In this document: positions 38,416 through 47,679 of the stretch, piece after piece
Layout: each line of letters starts with the position of its first letter
How positions within the stretch are numbered: position 1 is the stretch's first letter
From: Site-B1 sp963827785
Lineage (GTDB): Bacteria > Bacteroidota > Bacteroidia > Flavobacteriales > Flavobacteriaceae
Reading direction: 5' to 3'
Assembly: GCA_963827785.1 (NCBI GenBank)
Contig: CAWHCT010000041.1
Location: 33,238 to 97,237 of the forward strand
Length of the DNA: 64,000 nt
Notes under the pieces: generated by a model
Databases searched by the model: none
What the model was told of the DNA's origin: nothing
What the model saw: the letters and a program-made list of their open reading frames with translations, nothing else
Position numbers and translations under genes: made by a program

Positions 38416-39621
38416 TTATTTGATTAAAGATTTATATAATTCTTTTACTTGTTTTGCGATTGCAATCCAGTCGAAATGTTCTTCGACACTTTTTCTGCCT
38501 TTCTCTGCCATTCTATCTCTTAGATCTTTATTTTTTATCAATTTATTAATTCCATCAGCAAGATCTTTAGAAAATTTATCAGGATCTACAGGTTCAAAAG
38601 GAGCTTCTTTTTGCTGATCAACAGGTACTAATATTCCTGTTTCACCATCTACAACAACTTCTTTAATTCCACCAACAGCACTGGCCACAACAGCAGTTTT
38701 GCAAGCCATAGCTTCAATATTTATAATACCAAAGGGTTCATAAATAGAAGGGCAACAAAACACATCGGCATGAGAATAAAGCTGTATGACCGATTTTTTA
38801 TCGAGCATTTCATCAATCCAGATAACATTATGCCTGATTTTTTTAACCTCATCAACACTGTCTTCCATTTCCTTTGCAATTTCAGGAGTATCTGGTGCTC
38901 CTGCACATAAAACAATTTGTGTATCTGGATCAATATATTTAATGGCATTCACCAAGTGAATTATTCCTTTTTGTCTTGTAATTCTACCCACAAACAGAAC
39001 ATACGGTTTCGATCTGTCTATTCCATATTTCTCCAATGTTGAGGTCTCCTTGGTCACAACATACTCCTGAAGGTTAATTCCATTATAAATTACCTTGATC
39101 TTTTTTTCATCAACATTAAAATGTTTTAGCACATCTTCTTTTGTTTCTTTAGAAACGGCAATTATGGCATCAGCCATTTCAATAGCCGTTTTTTCAACCC
39201 AGGAGGAAGCATCATAGCCCCTACCTAATTGTTCTCTTTTCCAGGGCCTTAAAGGCTCCAAAGAGTGAGTGGTTATAACCAATGGAATTCCATAACAAAG
39301 TTTAGAAACAATACCTGCAAACTGCGCATACCAGGTATGGCAATGGACCACATCGGCATCTGTTCTCTCTGCATTCATATGAATGCATGTACTTAAGGTT
39401 TGTAGAACTGCTTTGAGTTTTGAGTCGGAGTTATTAAATATTGGGTTGTCATAAGGGAATCCTTTGACTGAAAGATTTTCTGTGTGCTCATCTTGATCTC
39501 CAAAGCACCTTACATCCACTTCCATTATTTTAGCTAATTCAGTTGCTAAATATTCAACATGAACTCCTGCTCCTCCATAAACATATGGTGGAAATTCTCT
39601 TGTATAAAAAAGTGCCTTCAT
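38416..39621 (-). CDS. glgM: GT4 glycosyltransferase, actinobacterial-type glycogen synthase / maltose-1-phosphate synthase (GlgM)
   Basis: 401 residues, ADP-glucose-using GT4 enzyme. The N-terminus FYTREFPPYVYGGAGVHVEY closely resembles the Corynebacterium/Mycobacterium glycogen synthase family now known as GlgM, which makes maltose 1-phosphate from ADP-glucose and glucose 1-phosphate. It is unlike the GT5 GlgA of enterobacteria, which starts with a KTGGLADV motif. The donor-site motif PSIYEPFGIINIEAMACK is near residue 305, and VLFVGRITRQKG marks the second Rossmann domain. As first gene of the operon with glgC and glgE, a maltose-1-phosphate synthase role fits. Plain alpha-1,4-glucan synthase activity cannot be excluded from sequence. 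Confidence 0.85.
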   Translation of the reverse strand: MKALFYTREFPPYVYGGAGVHVEYLATELAKIMEVDVRCFGDQDEHTENLSVKGFPYDNPIFNNSDSKLKAVLQTLSTCIHMNAERTDADVVHCHTWYAQFAGIVSKLCYGIPLVITTHSLEPLRPWKREQLGRGYDASSWVEKTAIEMADAIIAVSKETKEDVLKHFNVDEKKIKVIYNGINLQEYVVTKETSTLEKYGIDRSKPYVLFVGRITRQKGIIHLVNAIKYIDPDTQIVLCAGAPDTPEIAKEMEDSVDEVKKIRHNVIWIDEMLDKKSVIQLYSHADVFCCPSIYEPFGIINIEAMACKTAVVASAVGGIKEVVVDGETGILVPVDQQKEAPFEPVDPDKFSKDLADGINKLIKNKDLRDRMAEKGRKSVEEHFDWIAIAKQVKELYKSLIK

Positions 39622-39758
39622 AGTAAAGTAAAATAGTATATAAACTTACAAAATGTTTAGCTAAAATATTGTGAAAAACGCTATTTTTAAAGGAAATTTG
39701 ACATTATTTAGAATAAAAAGAATTTAGGCATTTATTTTGGTGATATGCCGAATAGAAT

Positions 39759-41555
39759 TTAGTCATTTAATTTCAATACAGCCATAAATGCCTGTTGAGG
39801 AATTTCGACATTACCAACCAAACGCATCCGTTTTTTACCTTTTTTCTGTTTTTCAAGAAGTTTTCGTTTTCTGGTGATATCACCTCCATAACATTTTGCA
39901 GTCACATCCTTTCTCAAGGCTTTAATTGTTTCCCTTGAAATTATCTTTGCACCGATCGCCGCCTGAATTGGAATGTCAAATTGCTGGCGAGGGATAAGTT
40001 GTCGAAGTTTTTCGCACATTTTTTTACCAATGTTGTAGGCATTATCAACATGAATAAGGGACGAAAGAGCATCTACTGTTTGGCTATTTAATAGAATATC
40101 CACACGCACTAGTTTAGACGGCCTCATGCCAATAGGATGGTAATCAAAGGAAGCATATCCTCTGGAAACTGTTTTTAAACGGTCATAGAAATCAAAAACA
40201 ATCTCAGCCAAAGGCATATCAAAGCTCAGCTCTACTCTTTCCGGAGTTAAATAAGTCTGATTTTTAATTTGACCTCGTTTTTCTATACAAAGAGACATAA
40301 CGTTTCCCACGTAGTCTGCCTTTGTAATTACTGTGGCCTTAATATAAGGCTCCTCAACTCTGTCTAAGCCCGAAGGATCCGGTAGGTCTGTAGGGTTGTT
40401 AACAATTATTGGCGTTTCAGGATGTTTTTTGGTATAGGCATGGTACGATACGTTCGGGACCGTGGTGATAACAGTCATATCAAACTCGCGCTCCAAACGC
40501 TCCTGAATGATTTCCATATGAAGCATTCCTAAGAAACCACAACGAAATCCAAAGCCTAATGCCGCTGAACTTTCCGGAATATAAACCAAGGATGCGTCAT
40601 TGAGCTGCAATTTTTCCATTGAGTTCCTGAGCTCTTCATATTCATCAGTATCCACCGGATAAATTCCGGCAAATACCATGGGTTTGACATCTTCAAAACC
40701 ACCTATCGGATTAGTAGTAGGGTTTATAGCATCTGTTATGGTATCACCAACCTTTACTTCTTTTGCTTCTTTAATGCCTGTTATCAGGTATCCAACATCT
40801 CCAGCCTTAATTTCATTTCTGGGAAATTGTTTTAGCCGTAATGTTCCTACTTCATCTGCAATATATTTTTTCCCGGTTGCGATAAATTTAATATGTTGAT
40901 TCTTTCGTATGGAACCGTTAATGACCCTGAAATAAGTTTCAACACCTCTGAACGGGTTATATACCGAATCAAAAATCATAGCCTGTAAAGGCTCATCTAC
41001 ATTCCCCTTAGGAGGGGGAATACGCTCAATGATAGCTGAAAGGACCTCTTCAATGCCAAGTCCTGTTTTAGCGCTGGCAGGTATAATATCAGATGGTTCG
41101 CAGCCTAATAGGTCAACAATATCATCAGTTACCTCTTCAATATTTGCGCTGGGCAGATCAATCTTATTTAAAACAGGGATGATCTCCAGATCGTTTTCTA
41201 AGGCCAAATAGAGATTTGAAATAGTCTGTGCTTGAATATTTTGAGCGGCATCAACCACTAATAAGGCGCCTTCACAAGCAGCAATTGCACGCGAAACTTC
41301 ATAGCTAAAATCAACGTGTCCCGGAGTGTCAATAAGATTAAGGGTATATTGCTCTCCTTTATAGTTGTAATCCATTTGTATGGCATGGGATTTTATGGTT
41401 ATACCCCTTTCACGCTCCAGATCCATGTTATCCAACACCTGATCTTGTTTTTCCCGTTCAGTAACAGAACCCGTAAAATCTAACAATCGGTCCGCTAAAG
41501 TACTCTTACCATGATCTATGTGCGCAATAATGCAAAAATTCCTTATGTGCTTCAT
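39759..41555 (-). CDS. lepA: Elongation factor 4 (translation GTPase LepA)
   Basis: Ribosome-binding GTPase, 598 residues, the standard size. G-motifs: AHIDHGKSTLADRLL (residues 10-24), RERGITIKS, DTPGHVDF and NKIDLPSA. The LepA-specific C-terminal domain contains ECYGGDIT-type sequence, here AKCYGGDITRKRKLLEKQKKG, near residue 555. It stands alone on the minus strand, with a TAnnTTTG element 30 bases upstream and a shared, palindrome-bearing region with the outer-membrane receptor gene. Confidence 0.97.
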   Translation of the reverse strand: MKHIRNFCIIAHIDHGKSTLADRLLDFTGSVTEREKQDQVLDNMDLERERGITIKSHAIQMDYNYKGEQYTLNLIDTPGHVDFSYEVSRAIAACEGALLVVDAAQNIQAQTISNLYLALENDLEIIPVLNKIDLPSANIEEVTDDIVDLLGCEPSDIIPASAKTGLGIEEVLSAIIERIPPPKGNVDEPLQAMIFDSVYNPFRGVETYFRVINGSIRKNQHIKFIATGKKYIADEVGTLRLKQFPRNEIKAGDVGYLITGIKEAKEVKVGDTITDAINPTTNPIGGFEDVKPMVFAGIYPVDTDEYEELRNSMEKLQLNDASLVYIPESSAALGFGFRCGFLGMLHMEIIQERLEREFDMTVITTVPNVSYHAYTKKHPETPIIVNNPTDLPDPSGLDRVEEPYIKATVITKADYVGNVMSLCIEKRGQIKNQTYLTPERVELSFDMPLAEIVFDFYDRLKTVSRGYASFDYHPIGMRPSKLVRVDILLNSQTVDALSSLIHVDNAYNIGKKMCEKLRQLIPRQQFDIPIQAAIGAKIISRETIKALRKDVTAKCYGGDITRKRKLLEKQKKGKKRMRLVGNVEIPQQAFMAVLKLND

Positions 41556-41584
41556 ACAATAAAAACAACTTATTCTTCAGAGTG

Positions 41585-41592
41585 CAAATATA
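41585..41592 (-). promoter_or_regulatory. Candidate promoter -7 element of lepA
   Basis: TATATTTG on the minus strand, exact TAnnTTTG, with a TTG 15 bases further upstream (near 41608-41610). Leader of about 23 bases. Confidence 0.5.
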
Positions 41593-41644
41593 GGTGTTTT
41601 TTAAGACCAATTCATTTTTAATTAAATGACTCTAAACCCTTTAA

Positions 41645-41665
41645 AATTACGGTTTTACCGTAATT
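41645..41665. promoter_or_regulatory. Palindromic operator candidate between lepA and the receptor gene
   Basis: Perfect 9-bp arms AATTACGGT and ACCGTAATT around TTT. It lies about 31 bases upstream of the -7 element of the receptor gene, the place of an activator or repressor site, and has no T run typical of terminators. Confidence 0.5.
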
Positions 41666-41695
41666 GCATTTACCCTTTATCGAATATTTTATAAA

Positions 41696-41703
41696 TATAT
41701 TTG
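41696..41703 (+). promoter_or_regulatory. Candidate -7 element of the outer-membrane receptor gene
   Basis: TATATTTG, exact TAnnTTTG; transcript start would be near 41710, about 60 bases before the coding start. Confidence 0.45.
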
Positions 41704-41770
41704 CGTATTGGATGATATATAATACATTTAATTATTAACCAAATTAATTAATCCCTTAAACGAAACAAAC

Positions 41771-44164
41771 TTGAAAGTTCGAGTTCTATATCTTTTTATA
41801 TTGTTTCCACTTGTCATGATGGCTCAGGAATATAAAATTTCTGGCATTGTTAGTGACAATAATTCCAATCCAATATCCTATGCCAATGTTGTTATATTAA
41901 ATCTGGCTGATTCATCTGTTGAATCAGGCGCTATAACTGATGAAAAAGGGCTTTACACAATAGAAAATTTAATGGCCAATGATTATAAACTAAAGGTAAG
42001 TTTTTTAGGATATAAAACTGAAATCATATCATTTTCTTTATCGGAAAACAAGAATTTCAATATTACATTGAATGAAGAAAAGGAGGTTTTAGACGAGGTT
42101 AGTATAATTGCTAGAAGACCAACTTTAATAAAAGAGACAGACAGACTTATTTTTAACATAGAAAGCACATCATTAACAGAAGGCAATATTTGGGACGTGA
42201 TACGAAGTACTCCCGGAGTTTTAATGATAAATGATGAGGTTTTAGTAAAGAATTCGTCGAGCATCATTTATTTAATTAATGGTAAACGAGTGAATTTAAC
42301 CGGATTGGACCTGCAACAACTACTCTCGGGATCTTCTGCGGATTCAGTTAAATCGGTTGAAGTTATTACAAATCCAACTGCGAAATATGATGCTGAAGGA
42401 GATGCTGTGATCAATATAATAATGAATAAAAACCTTATAACTGGTTATAATGGAAATTTGTTTGCGAATTATACGCAAGGGATTTACCCAAGATATGCAG
42501 CAGGAACCAGTCACTTTTTTAAATCGAAGAAAACAAATCTGTTTTTAGGCTATAGTTTTAATGACATGAGAGTGAATAGAATTAACGAAGAGGAAATTAA
42601 TTTTATTGAGAACAACAACGAAATTGGGAGCTGGAACACAGAGATAGATAGGAATACAACTTCACAAAATCATAATGCTAATTTGAATTTTGACTATTTC
42701 ATCAATGATAAAAACACCTTTTCAATATCTGGAAATGCGAGTATAACACCTTACTGGAAGCGTTCTACAAATTCTTTTACACAAGCTGTCGATTCAACTT
42801 TTTCATCATTAAACAACACCGAAGATGACAAACTTAATTCAGCTTTAAATGTCGATTATGTTTATGAATCACGAAAGGGCAGCAAACTCTCTTTCAATTT
42901 ACATCACACTAATTATGATTATAACAGATTTCAAGACGTTAACACGAATTACCTAAATCAGAATAATGATTTTTTAAGAAGCAATAGTTTTAATACATCT
43001 TCAAATCAAAATATCAAGATCTATTCTGGCCAAACAGATCTGAATATTCCAATTAAGGCGAATGGCTCTTTTGAATTGGGATTTAAGGCATCTAACATCG
43101 ATTCAAAAAGTGATATCAGTCAACTTTTAACAAATAGCAATACTGAAATATTAGATTTGACAAATTCAGGAATTTTTGATTATAACGAAAAAAATATTGC
43201 AGGTTATTTAAGCCTGAGCAAAGAATGGCATAAATGGGACCTAACCCTAGGTGTCCGAACTGAATATACCGAGGCCACAGGTGATTTAGAAAGTGTCAAT
43301 ATCGAAACCAATAATTTTGATTATTTAAAATGGTTTCCTAATGGAAATATCACAAGAAAATTTAATGAAAACAATTCATTGGGATTGTCCTATAGCAAAC
43401 GAATTGAAAGACCCACTTACTCTGATTTGAATCCTTTTCAATTCTACTTAAATGATAACGCTTTTGTTGCCGGAAACCCCAACTTATTGCCATCAATCAC
43501 AGAAACTCTAACACTCTCTTATAATCTTAATAACGCTTTCACTTTTGAAGTTTACTACCGACAATCGGATAATCCATTTTCTGAATTGAGTTTTCAAGAC
43601 AATGAGTCAAAACTAATTAAATATATAGCCAGTAATTTAAAACAGAATATTGATTACGGGTTTGATTTTTCCACCTATACACAAGTTGTCAAAAATTGGA
43701 CAACTTATGCGGTAACTTCTATTTTTAAAGATGAAGCTCAGTTCATTGACATAGAGAACAACAATAGCCTGGAGACAAATGAGCAATGGTCTTTCTATGC
43801 TAATTGGATCAATTACTTTTCTTTTTTAAAAGACAAAAGTTTATCGGCAGATTTATCCATTCTTTATATATCACCCATAATCGATGGATCTAAAGAAGTA
43901 TCTTCCAGAGCACAGTTAGATTTTGGATTGAAGAAATCATTTAATAATGGCAAATGGATATTGTCCCTCAGAGCTAGTGATATTCTATTAACAAGCGACT
44001 TTACAGTTTCTAATAATTTCAATAGCCAAAACAATAAAAATTACGCAAAGTTTGACAACCAATGGGTAAGACTTGGTTTACGATACAAATTCGGGAACAC
44101 CAAACTTCAAACCAATGAAGACGTAAAAGAGCTGGAAGAAAGAGATCGTTTAGGTAATGATTAA
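41771..44164 (+). CDS. Outer-membrane beta-barrel receptor (CarboxypepD-like domain plus barrel)
   Basis: 797-residue outer-membrane protein of the TonB-dependent-receptor-like type with the short plug common in this phylum. The start is TTG at 41771: it gives a good signal peptide (VRVLYLFILFPLVMMAQ) and no ATG is available nearby. A carboxypeptidase-regulatory-like domain (about 22-110, YKISGIVSDNNSNPISYANV) is followed by a plug-like segment (RSTPGVLMINDEVLVKN; SVEVITNPTAKYDAEGDAVI) and about 570 residues of alternating aromatic strands. Ends ELEERDRLGND rather than in the usual aromatic barrel end. The ligand is unknown. It overlaps the convergent PD40 gene by 4 bases. Confidence 0.88.
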   Translation: MKVRVLYLFILFPLVMMAQEYKISGIVSDNNSNPISYANVVILNLADSSVESGAITDEKGLYTIENLMANDYKLKVSFLGYKTEIISFSLSENKNFNITLNEEKEVLDEVSIIARRPTLIKETDRLIFNIESTSLTEGNIWDVIRSTPGVLMINDEVLVKNSSSIIYLINGKRVNLTGLDLQQLLSGSSADSVKSVEVITNPTAKYDAEGDAVINIIMNKNLITGYNGNLFANYTQGIYPRYAAGTSHFFKSKKTNLFLGYSFNDMRVNRINEEEINFIENNNEIGSWNTEIDRNTTSQNHNANLNFDYFINDKNTFSISGNASITPYWKRSTNSFTQAVDSTFSSLNNTEDDKLNSALNVDYVYESRKGSKLSFNLHHTNYDYNRFQDVNTNYLNQNNDFLRSNSFNTSSNQNIKIYSGQTDLNIPIKANGSFELGFKASNIDSKSDISQLLTNSNTEILDLTNSGIFDYNEKNIAGYLSLSKEWHKWDLTLGVRTEYTEATGDLESVNIETNNFDYLKWFPNGNITRKFNENNSLGLSYSKRIERPTYSDLNPFQFYLNDNAFVAGNPNLLPSITETLTLSYNLNNAFTFEVYYRQSDNPFSELSFQDNESKLIKYIASNLKQNIDYGFDFSTYTQVVKNWTTYAVTSIFKDEAQFIDIENNNSLETNEQWSFYANWINYFSFLKDKSLSADLSILYISPIIDGSKEVSSRAQLDFGLKKSFNNGKWILSLRASDILLTSDFTVSNNFNSQNNKNYAKFDNQWVRLGLRYKFGNTKLQTNEDVKELEERDRLGND

Positions 44165-45270
44165 TCTACCCATTCAGCTATAAACAGATTTGTATCTCTT
44201 CCACCTCCATTATTTCTGTTAGAGGAAAAGATTAATTTCTTCCCATCATTAGAGAATACCGGAAACGCATCAAAGGTTTCCCCATGAGTAACACGTTCAA
44301 GATTTTTACCATCTAGATCGATCATATACAGATTAAAAGGAAAACCTCTTTCTGCTTCAAAATTTGATGAGAAAAGAATCTTTTTTCCAGACGGATGGAA
44401 GAATGGACTCCAATTAGCGTTACCTAATTGTGTTAGTTGACGAAGCTCGCTGCCATCAGCATTACAAATATAGAGTTCCATTTCCGTTGGTTGCACTAAT
44501 CCTTCAGCCAGAAGGTCTTTATATTCCTTTATTTCTTCTTCGGTTTTTGGTCTTGATGAACGGAAAATAAGTTTAGTCCCATCAGGAGAAAAGAAAGCAC
44601 CCCCGTCATATCCCAATTCGAATGTAATTTGCTTTACATCAGTTCCATCCAAATTCATTGTGTAAAGATCAATATCTCCATTTCTGGTCGAAGTGAAAAC
44701 AATTTTATCACCTTTTGGAGACACTGTAGCTTCAGCATCATAACCTTTTTCTTTGGTTAGTTGACTGACTATATTTCCTTGTAAATCAGCAACAAAAATA
44801 TCATAGGTGTCATAAATAGGCCAAACATATTTACCTTCTTTTCGAAGTGGAGCTTCCGGACATTCATCTCCGCCTAAATGAGTTGACGCATAAACAATAT
44901 GCTTGTTATCCGGTAAAAAGTAAGCGCAAGTGGTTCTTCCTTTACCGGTACTGATCATTGGCGGAATAATGCTGTCAAAAGTATCATCAGCATTCATCAA
45001 AAACATTTGATCACATTCCACACCCCAGTTTTTATAGTTTGATTGAAAAATTAATTGTTTGTCATCAAAACTCCAATAGGCTTCTGCGTTATCTCCACCA
45101 AAAGTTACTTGACGCATCGATTTGAAATGCTTTTCTTCAGGGTAGATCAAAGAATCGATACTTGCAGTTATATCTGTTTCAGCCGAAACTTGAGTTTTTT
45201 CTGATTTGTCATTTTTACAAGAAAAAAGTAGTGTTATCACTAATAATGAATAAAACAATCTAATAGTCAT
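44161..45270 (-). CDS. TolB-like PD40 beta-propeller lipoprotein
   Basis: 369 residues. Lipoprotein signal MTIRLFYSLLVITLLFSCK (cysteine at about 18), then six PD40/WD-type blades with the repeated pattern sequence-SPDGTKLIFxSxR (for example ATVSPKGDKIVFTSTRNGDI, YDGGAFFSPDGTKLIFRSSR, FPVFSNDGKKLIFSSNRN). This is the propeller found in TolB; no TolB N-terminal domain was seen. Likely a periplasmic-face scaffold or binding protein. Function unknown. Confidence 0.85.
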   Translation of the reverse strand: MTIRLFYSLLVITLLFSCKNDKSEKTQVSAETDITASIDSLIYPEEKHFKSMRQVTFGGDNAEAYWSFDDKQLIFQSNYKNWGVECDQMFLMNADDTFDSIIPPMISTGKGRTTCAYFLPDNKHIVYASTHLGGDECPEAPLRKEGKYVWPIYDTYDIFVADLQGNIVSQLTKEKGYDAEATVSPKGDKIVFTSTRNGDIDLYTMNLDGTDVKQITFELGYDGGAFFSPDGTKLIFRSSRPKTEEEIKEYKDLLAEGLVQPTEMELYICNADGSELRQLTQLGNANWSPFFHPSGKKILFSSNFEAERGFPFNLYMIDLDGKNLERVTHGETFDAFPVFSNDGKKLIFSSNRNNGGGRDTNLFIAEWVD

Positions 45271-45322
45271 AATAAAGAATTAATTTATGAGAATATGGTT
45301 CTAATAAATGGCAATTATTGCC

Positions 45323-45330
45323 TAATTTTG
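45323..45330 (+). promoter_or_regulatory. Candidate -7 element of the M28 peptidase gene
   Basis: TAATTTTG, exact TAnnTTTG, 22 bases before the ATG at 45353. It also lies in the divergent gap with the PD40 gene. Confidence 0.45.
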
Positions 45331-45352
45331 CGCAAAAATAATATTTAATAAA

Positions 45353-46582
45353 ATGAAACACTTAATAATTCTGATATTTTTTACTGCTTTAGTATCCTGT
45401 AAACAGGAATACAAACCAGAAAATAAGATACGTGAAGACGTCGCGTTTTTAGCCGATGATAAATTGGAAGGCCGTGTTACAGGTTCGGAAGGTGAAAAAG
45501 AAGCTGGAGTTTATATAGCCAAAAGATTTAAAGACCTTGGTTTAGAACCAAAAGGGACGGATGGATATTTTCAAAATTTCACTTTTACACCTAAAAAAGA
45601 TCCACATTCAGAAGCAAAATTCTCTGAAAATTCTACTGATAGCACTATAACAGGAAGAAATGTTTTAGGGTATATTAATAATAATGCTTCACAGACCATT
45701 GTGATTGGCGCCCACTACGATCATTTAGGATACAATGAATATGGAGGTTCTTTATACAGAGGTGAAGAAAAACAAATCCATAACGGAGCTGATGACAATG
45801 CCAGTGGAGTGGCTGTGATGCTTAACTTGGCATCTAAACTTAAAAAAGGCAACAAAGGAAATAATTACTTATTTATGTCTTTCTCAGGAGAGGAAATGGG
45901 ATTACTGGGATCAAATTATTTTGTAAAAAACTCAACCATTCCAACAGATTCAATAAATTACATGTTGAATATGGATATGGTAGGTCGATTAAAAGCAGAT
46001 AGTACTTTAGCTGTTTATGGAACTGGAACATCACCGATTTTCAAACAAGTAATTACAGCCAGCAACGATAAATTTAAGTTGATTGAAAAGGAGTCAGGGG
46101 TTGGACCAAGTGACCATACATCTTTTTACCTAAATGATATTCCTGTTCTTCATTTCTTTACAGGGCAGCATGAAGATTATCACAAACCAAGTGATGATTT
46201 TGACAAGTTGAATTATGAGGGAATGGAAATCATTTCTAACTACATTTATGATATTATTACGGACCTTGATGATAATGGAGAATTAGCTTTCAGAAAAACT
46301 AAAAACGAAAGTGAAAGTGCACCTCGTTTTAAGGTTACACTTGGAGTTGTGCCAGATTACATGTTTGATGGGAAAGGCATGCGAATTGATGGTGTTAGCG
46401 AGGACAAACCAGCTCAGAAAGCAGGATTACAAAAAGGGGACGTGGTCATTCAACTTGGGGATGTTGAAGTTAAAGACATGATGAGTTATATGACAGCCTT
46501 ATCAGAATTTGAAAAAGGACAAACCACAACAGTAAAAGTACAGCGAGGTGATAAAATTGTTGAAACTCCCGTAACTTTTTAG
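45353..46582 (+). CDS. M28-family zinc peptidase lipoprotein with C-terminal PDZ
   Basis: 409 residues. Lipobox LVSC at residues 13-16. The co-catalytic zinc site is complete: GAHYDHLGY (His, Asp), NGADDNASGVAVM (bridging Asp), SGEEMGLLGS (general base and ligand Glu), NMDMVGR (Asp) and GPSDHTSFY (His). A PDZ domain occupies about 320-405 (VSEDKPAQKAGLQKGDVVIQ). Family members are aminopeptidases, and the PDZ may select substrates by their C-terminus. Complete and single-gene. Confidence 0.92.
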   Translation: MKHLIILIFFTALVSCKQEYKPENKIREDVAFLADDKLEGRVTGSEGEKEAGVYIAKRFKDLGLEPKGTDGYFQNFTFTPKKDPHSEAKFSENSTDSTITGRNVLGYINNNASQTIVIGAHYDHLGYNEYGGSLYRGEEKQIHNGADDNASGVAVMLNLASKLKKGNKGNNYLFMSFSGEEMGLLGSNYFVKNSTIPTDSINYMLNMDMVGRLKADSTLAVYGTGTSPIFKQVITASNDKFKLIEKESGVGPSDHTSFYLNDIPVLHFFTGQHEDYHKPSDDFDKLNYEGMEIISNYIYDIITDLDDNGELAFRKTKNESESAPRFKVTLGVVPDYMFDGKGMRIDGVSEDKPAQKAGLQKGDVVIQLGDVEVKDMMSYMTALSEFEKGQTTTVKVQRGDKIVETPVTF

Positions 46583-46608
46583 CAAGAATAAATTTATAAA
46601 ATACTTAT

Positions 46609-46641
46609 AGACCTCAAAGGCTGTTCAAACCTTTGAGGTCT
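46609..46641. repeat. Palindromic intergenic repeat
   Basis: Perfect 12-bp arms (AGACCTCAAAGG and CCTTTGAGGTCT) around a 9-base loop, in the gap between the M28 gene and dus. There is no strong T run after it. From memory, GACCTCAAAGG-type palindromes recur in intergenic DNA of flavobacteria, so it may be a dispersed REP-like element, though it could also terminate the M28 transcript. Confidence 0.6.
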
Positions 46642-46661
46642 CTGTATTTAATAAAAAACGT

Positions 46662-46669
46662 TAATTTTG
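46662..46669 (+). promoter_or_regulatory. Candidate -7 element of dus
   Basis: TAATTTTG, exact TAnnTTTG, 18 bases before a TTG start at 46687. It supports the later start. Confidence 0.4.
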
Positions 46670-46686
46670 TCCAAAAAATTGAATAC

Positions 46687-47679
46687 TTGGTAAAAATAGA
46701 CAACATAGAATTACCCGATTTTCCACTTCTCTTAGCGCCGATGGAAGACGTTAGCGACCCACCCTTTCGTGCTTTATGCAAAGAGCAAGGAGCAGATGTT
46801 GTGTATACCGAATTTATTTCCAGCGAAGGCTTAATACGCGACGCTGCAAAAAGCACAATGAAGCTTGATATTTACGAAAAGGAACGTCCTGTTGGGATTC
46901 AGATCTTTGGAGCTAATCTAGACAGTATGTTGCAAACCGTTGAAATTGTTGAAAAATCAAAACCAGACATAATAGATATCAATTTTGGCTGCCCTGTTAA
47001 AAAGGTTGTATGCAAAGGGGCGGGAGCCGGGATATTAAAGGATATTGATTTAATGGTTTCCTTAACTAAAGAAATGGTCAAACGAACCCATTTACCAATC
47101 ACGGTAAAAACACGGTTGGGCTGGGATCATAATTCCATAAAGATTGTTGAAGTGGCTGAAAGATTGCAGGATGTGGGTTGTAAGGCAATTTCAATTCACG
47201 GTCGTACACGAGCCCAAATGTATAAAGGCGAAGCCAATTGGGAACCAATAGCTGAAGTTAAAAACAATGCACGAATGTACATTCCAGTATTTGGGAATGG
47301 TGATGTTGACTCACCTGAAAAAGCAATGGAAATGAGGGATAAATTTGGTCTGGACGGAGCAATGATTGGAAGAGCATCAATTGGTAATCCGTGGTTTTTT
47401 AGACAGGTGAAACATTATTTTAAAACAAGTGAACATTTATCTCCAATCTCTCTTGAAGAAAGAGTTGATGCAGCCAGAAGACATTTGCAAATGGCAATAG
47501 ACTGGAAAGGTGAAAAATTGGGAGTTTTTGAAACAAGAAGACATTACACCAACTATTTTAGAGGGATTCCCCATTTTAAGGAATATAGAATGAAGATGGT
47601 TACCAGCGATGACTCCAAAGATGTTTTTAACGCTTTTGATGAAGTTTTAGAAAAGTTTGCAAATCATCAGTTTGTTTAA
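46687..47679 (+). CDS. dusB: tRNA-dihydrouridine synthase (DusB type)
   Basis: FMN enzyme that reduces specific uridines of tRNA. From the TTG at 46687 the protein begins VKIDNIELPDFPLLLAPMED, as family members do, giving about 330 residues; an earlier TTG at 46633 adds 18 residues and overlaps a palindrome and the promoter. Seen: the FMN loop LLLAPMEDVSDPPFR, the catalytic cysteine in NFGCPVKKVVCKGAGAG, HGRTRAQMYKG, GNGDVDSPEKA and DGAMIGRASIGNPWFF. Its 3' end overlaps the convergent permease gene by 4 bases. Sub-specificity within the Dus family is inferred. Confidence 0.92.
   Translation: MVKIDNIELPDFPLLLAPMEDVSDPPFRALCKEQGADVVYTEFISSEGLIRDAAKSTMKLDIYEKERPVGIQIFGANLDSMLQTVEIVEKSKPDIIDINFGCPVKKVVCKGAGAGILKDIDLMVSLTKEMVKRTHLPITVKTRLGWDHNSIKIVEVAERLQDVGCKAISIHGRTRAQMYKGEANWEPIAEVKNNARMYIPVFGNGDVDSPEKAMEMRDKFGLDGAMIGRASIGNPWFFRQVKHYFKTSEHLSPISLEERVDAARRHLQMAIDWKGEKLGVFETRRHYTNYFRGIPHFKEYRMKMVTSDDSKDVFNAFDEVLEKFANHQFV

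Noticed and set aside
38195..38617. 140-residue plus-strand frame over the glgC/glgM joint
   Set aside because: Antisense to both genes; composition not protein-like.
38416..39621. Classical GT5 glycogen synthase GlgA
   Set aside because: No KTGGLADV-type N-terminus; the GGAGVH motif and 401-residue length fit GT4/GlgM.
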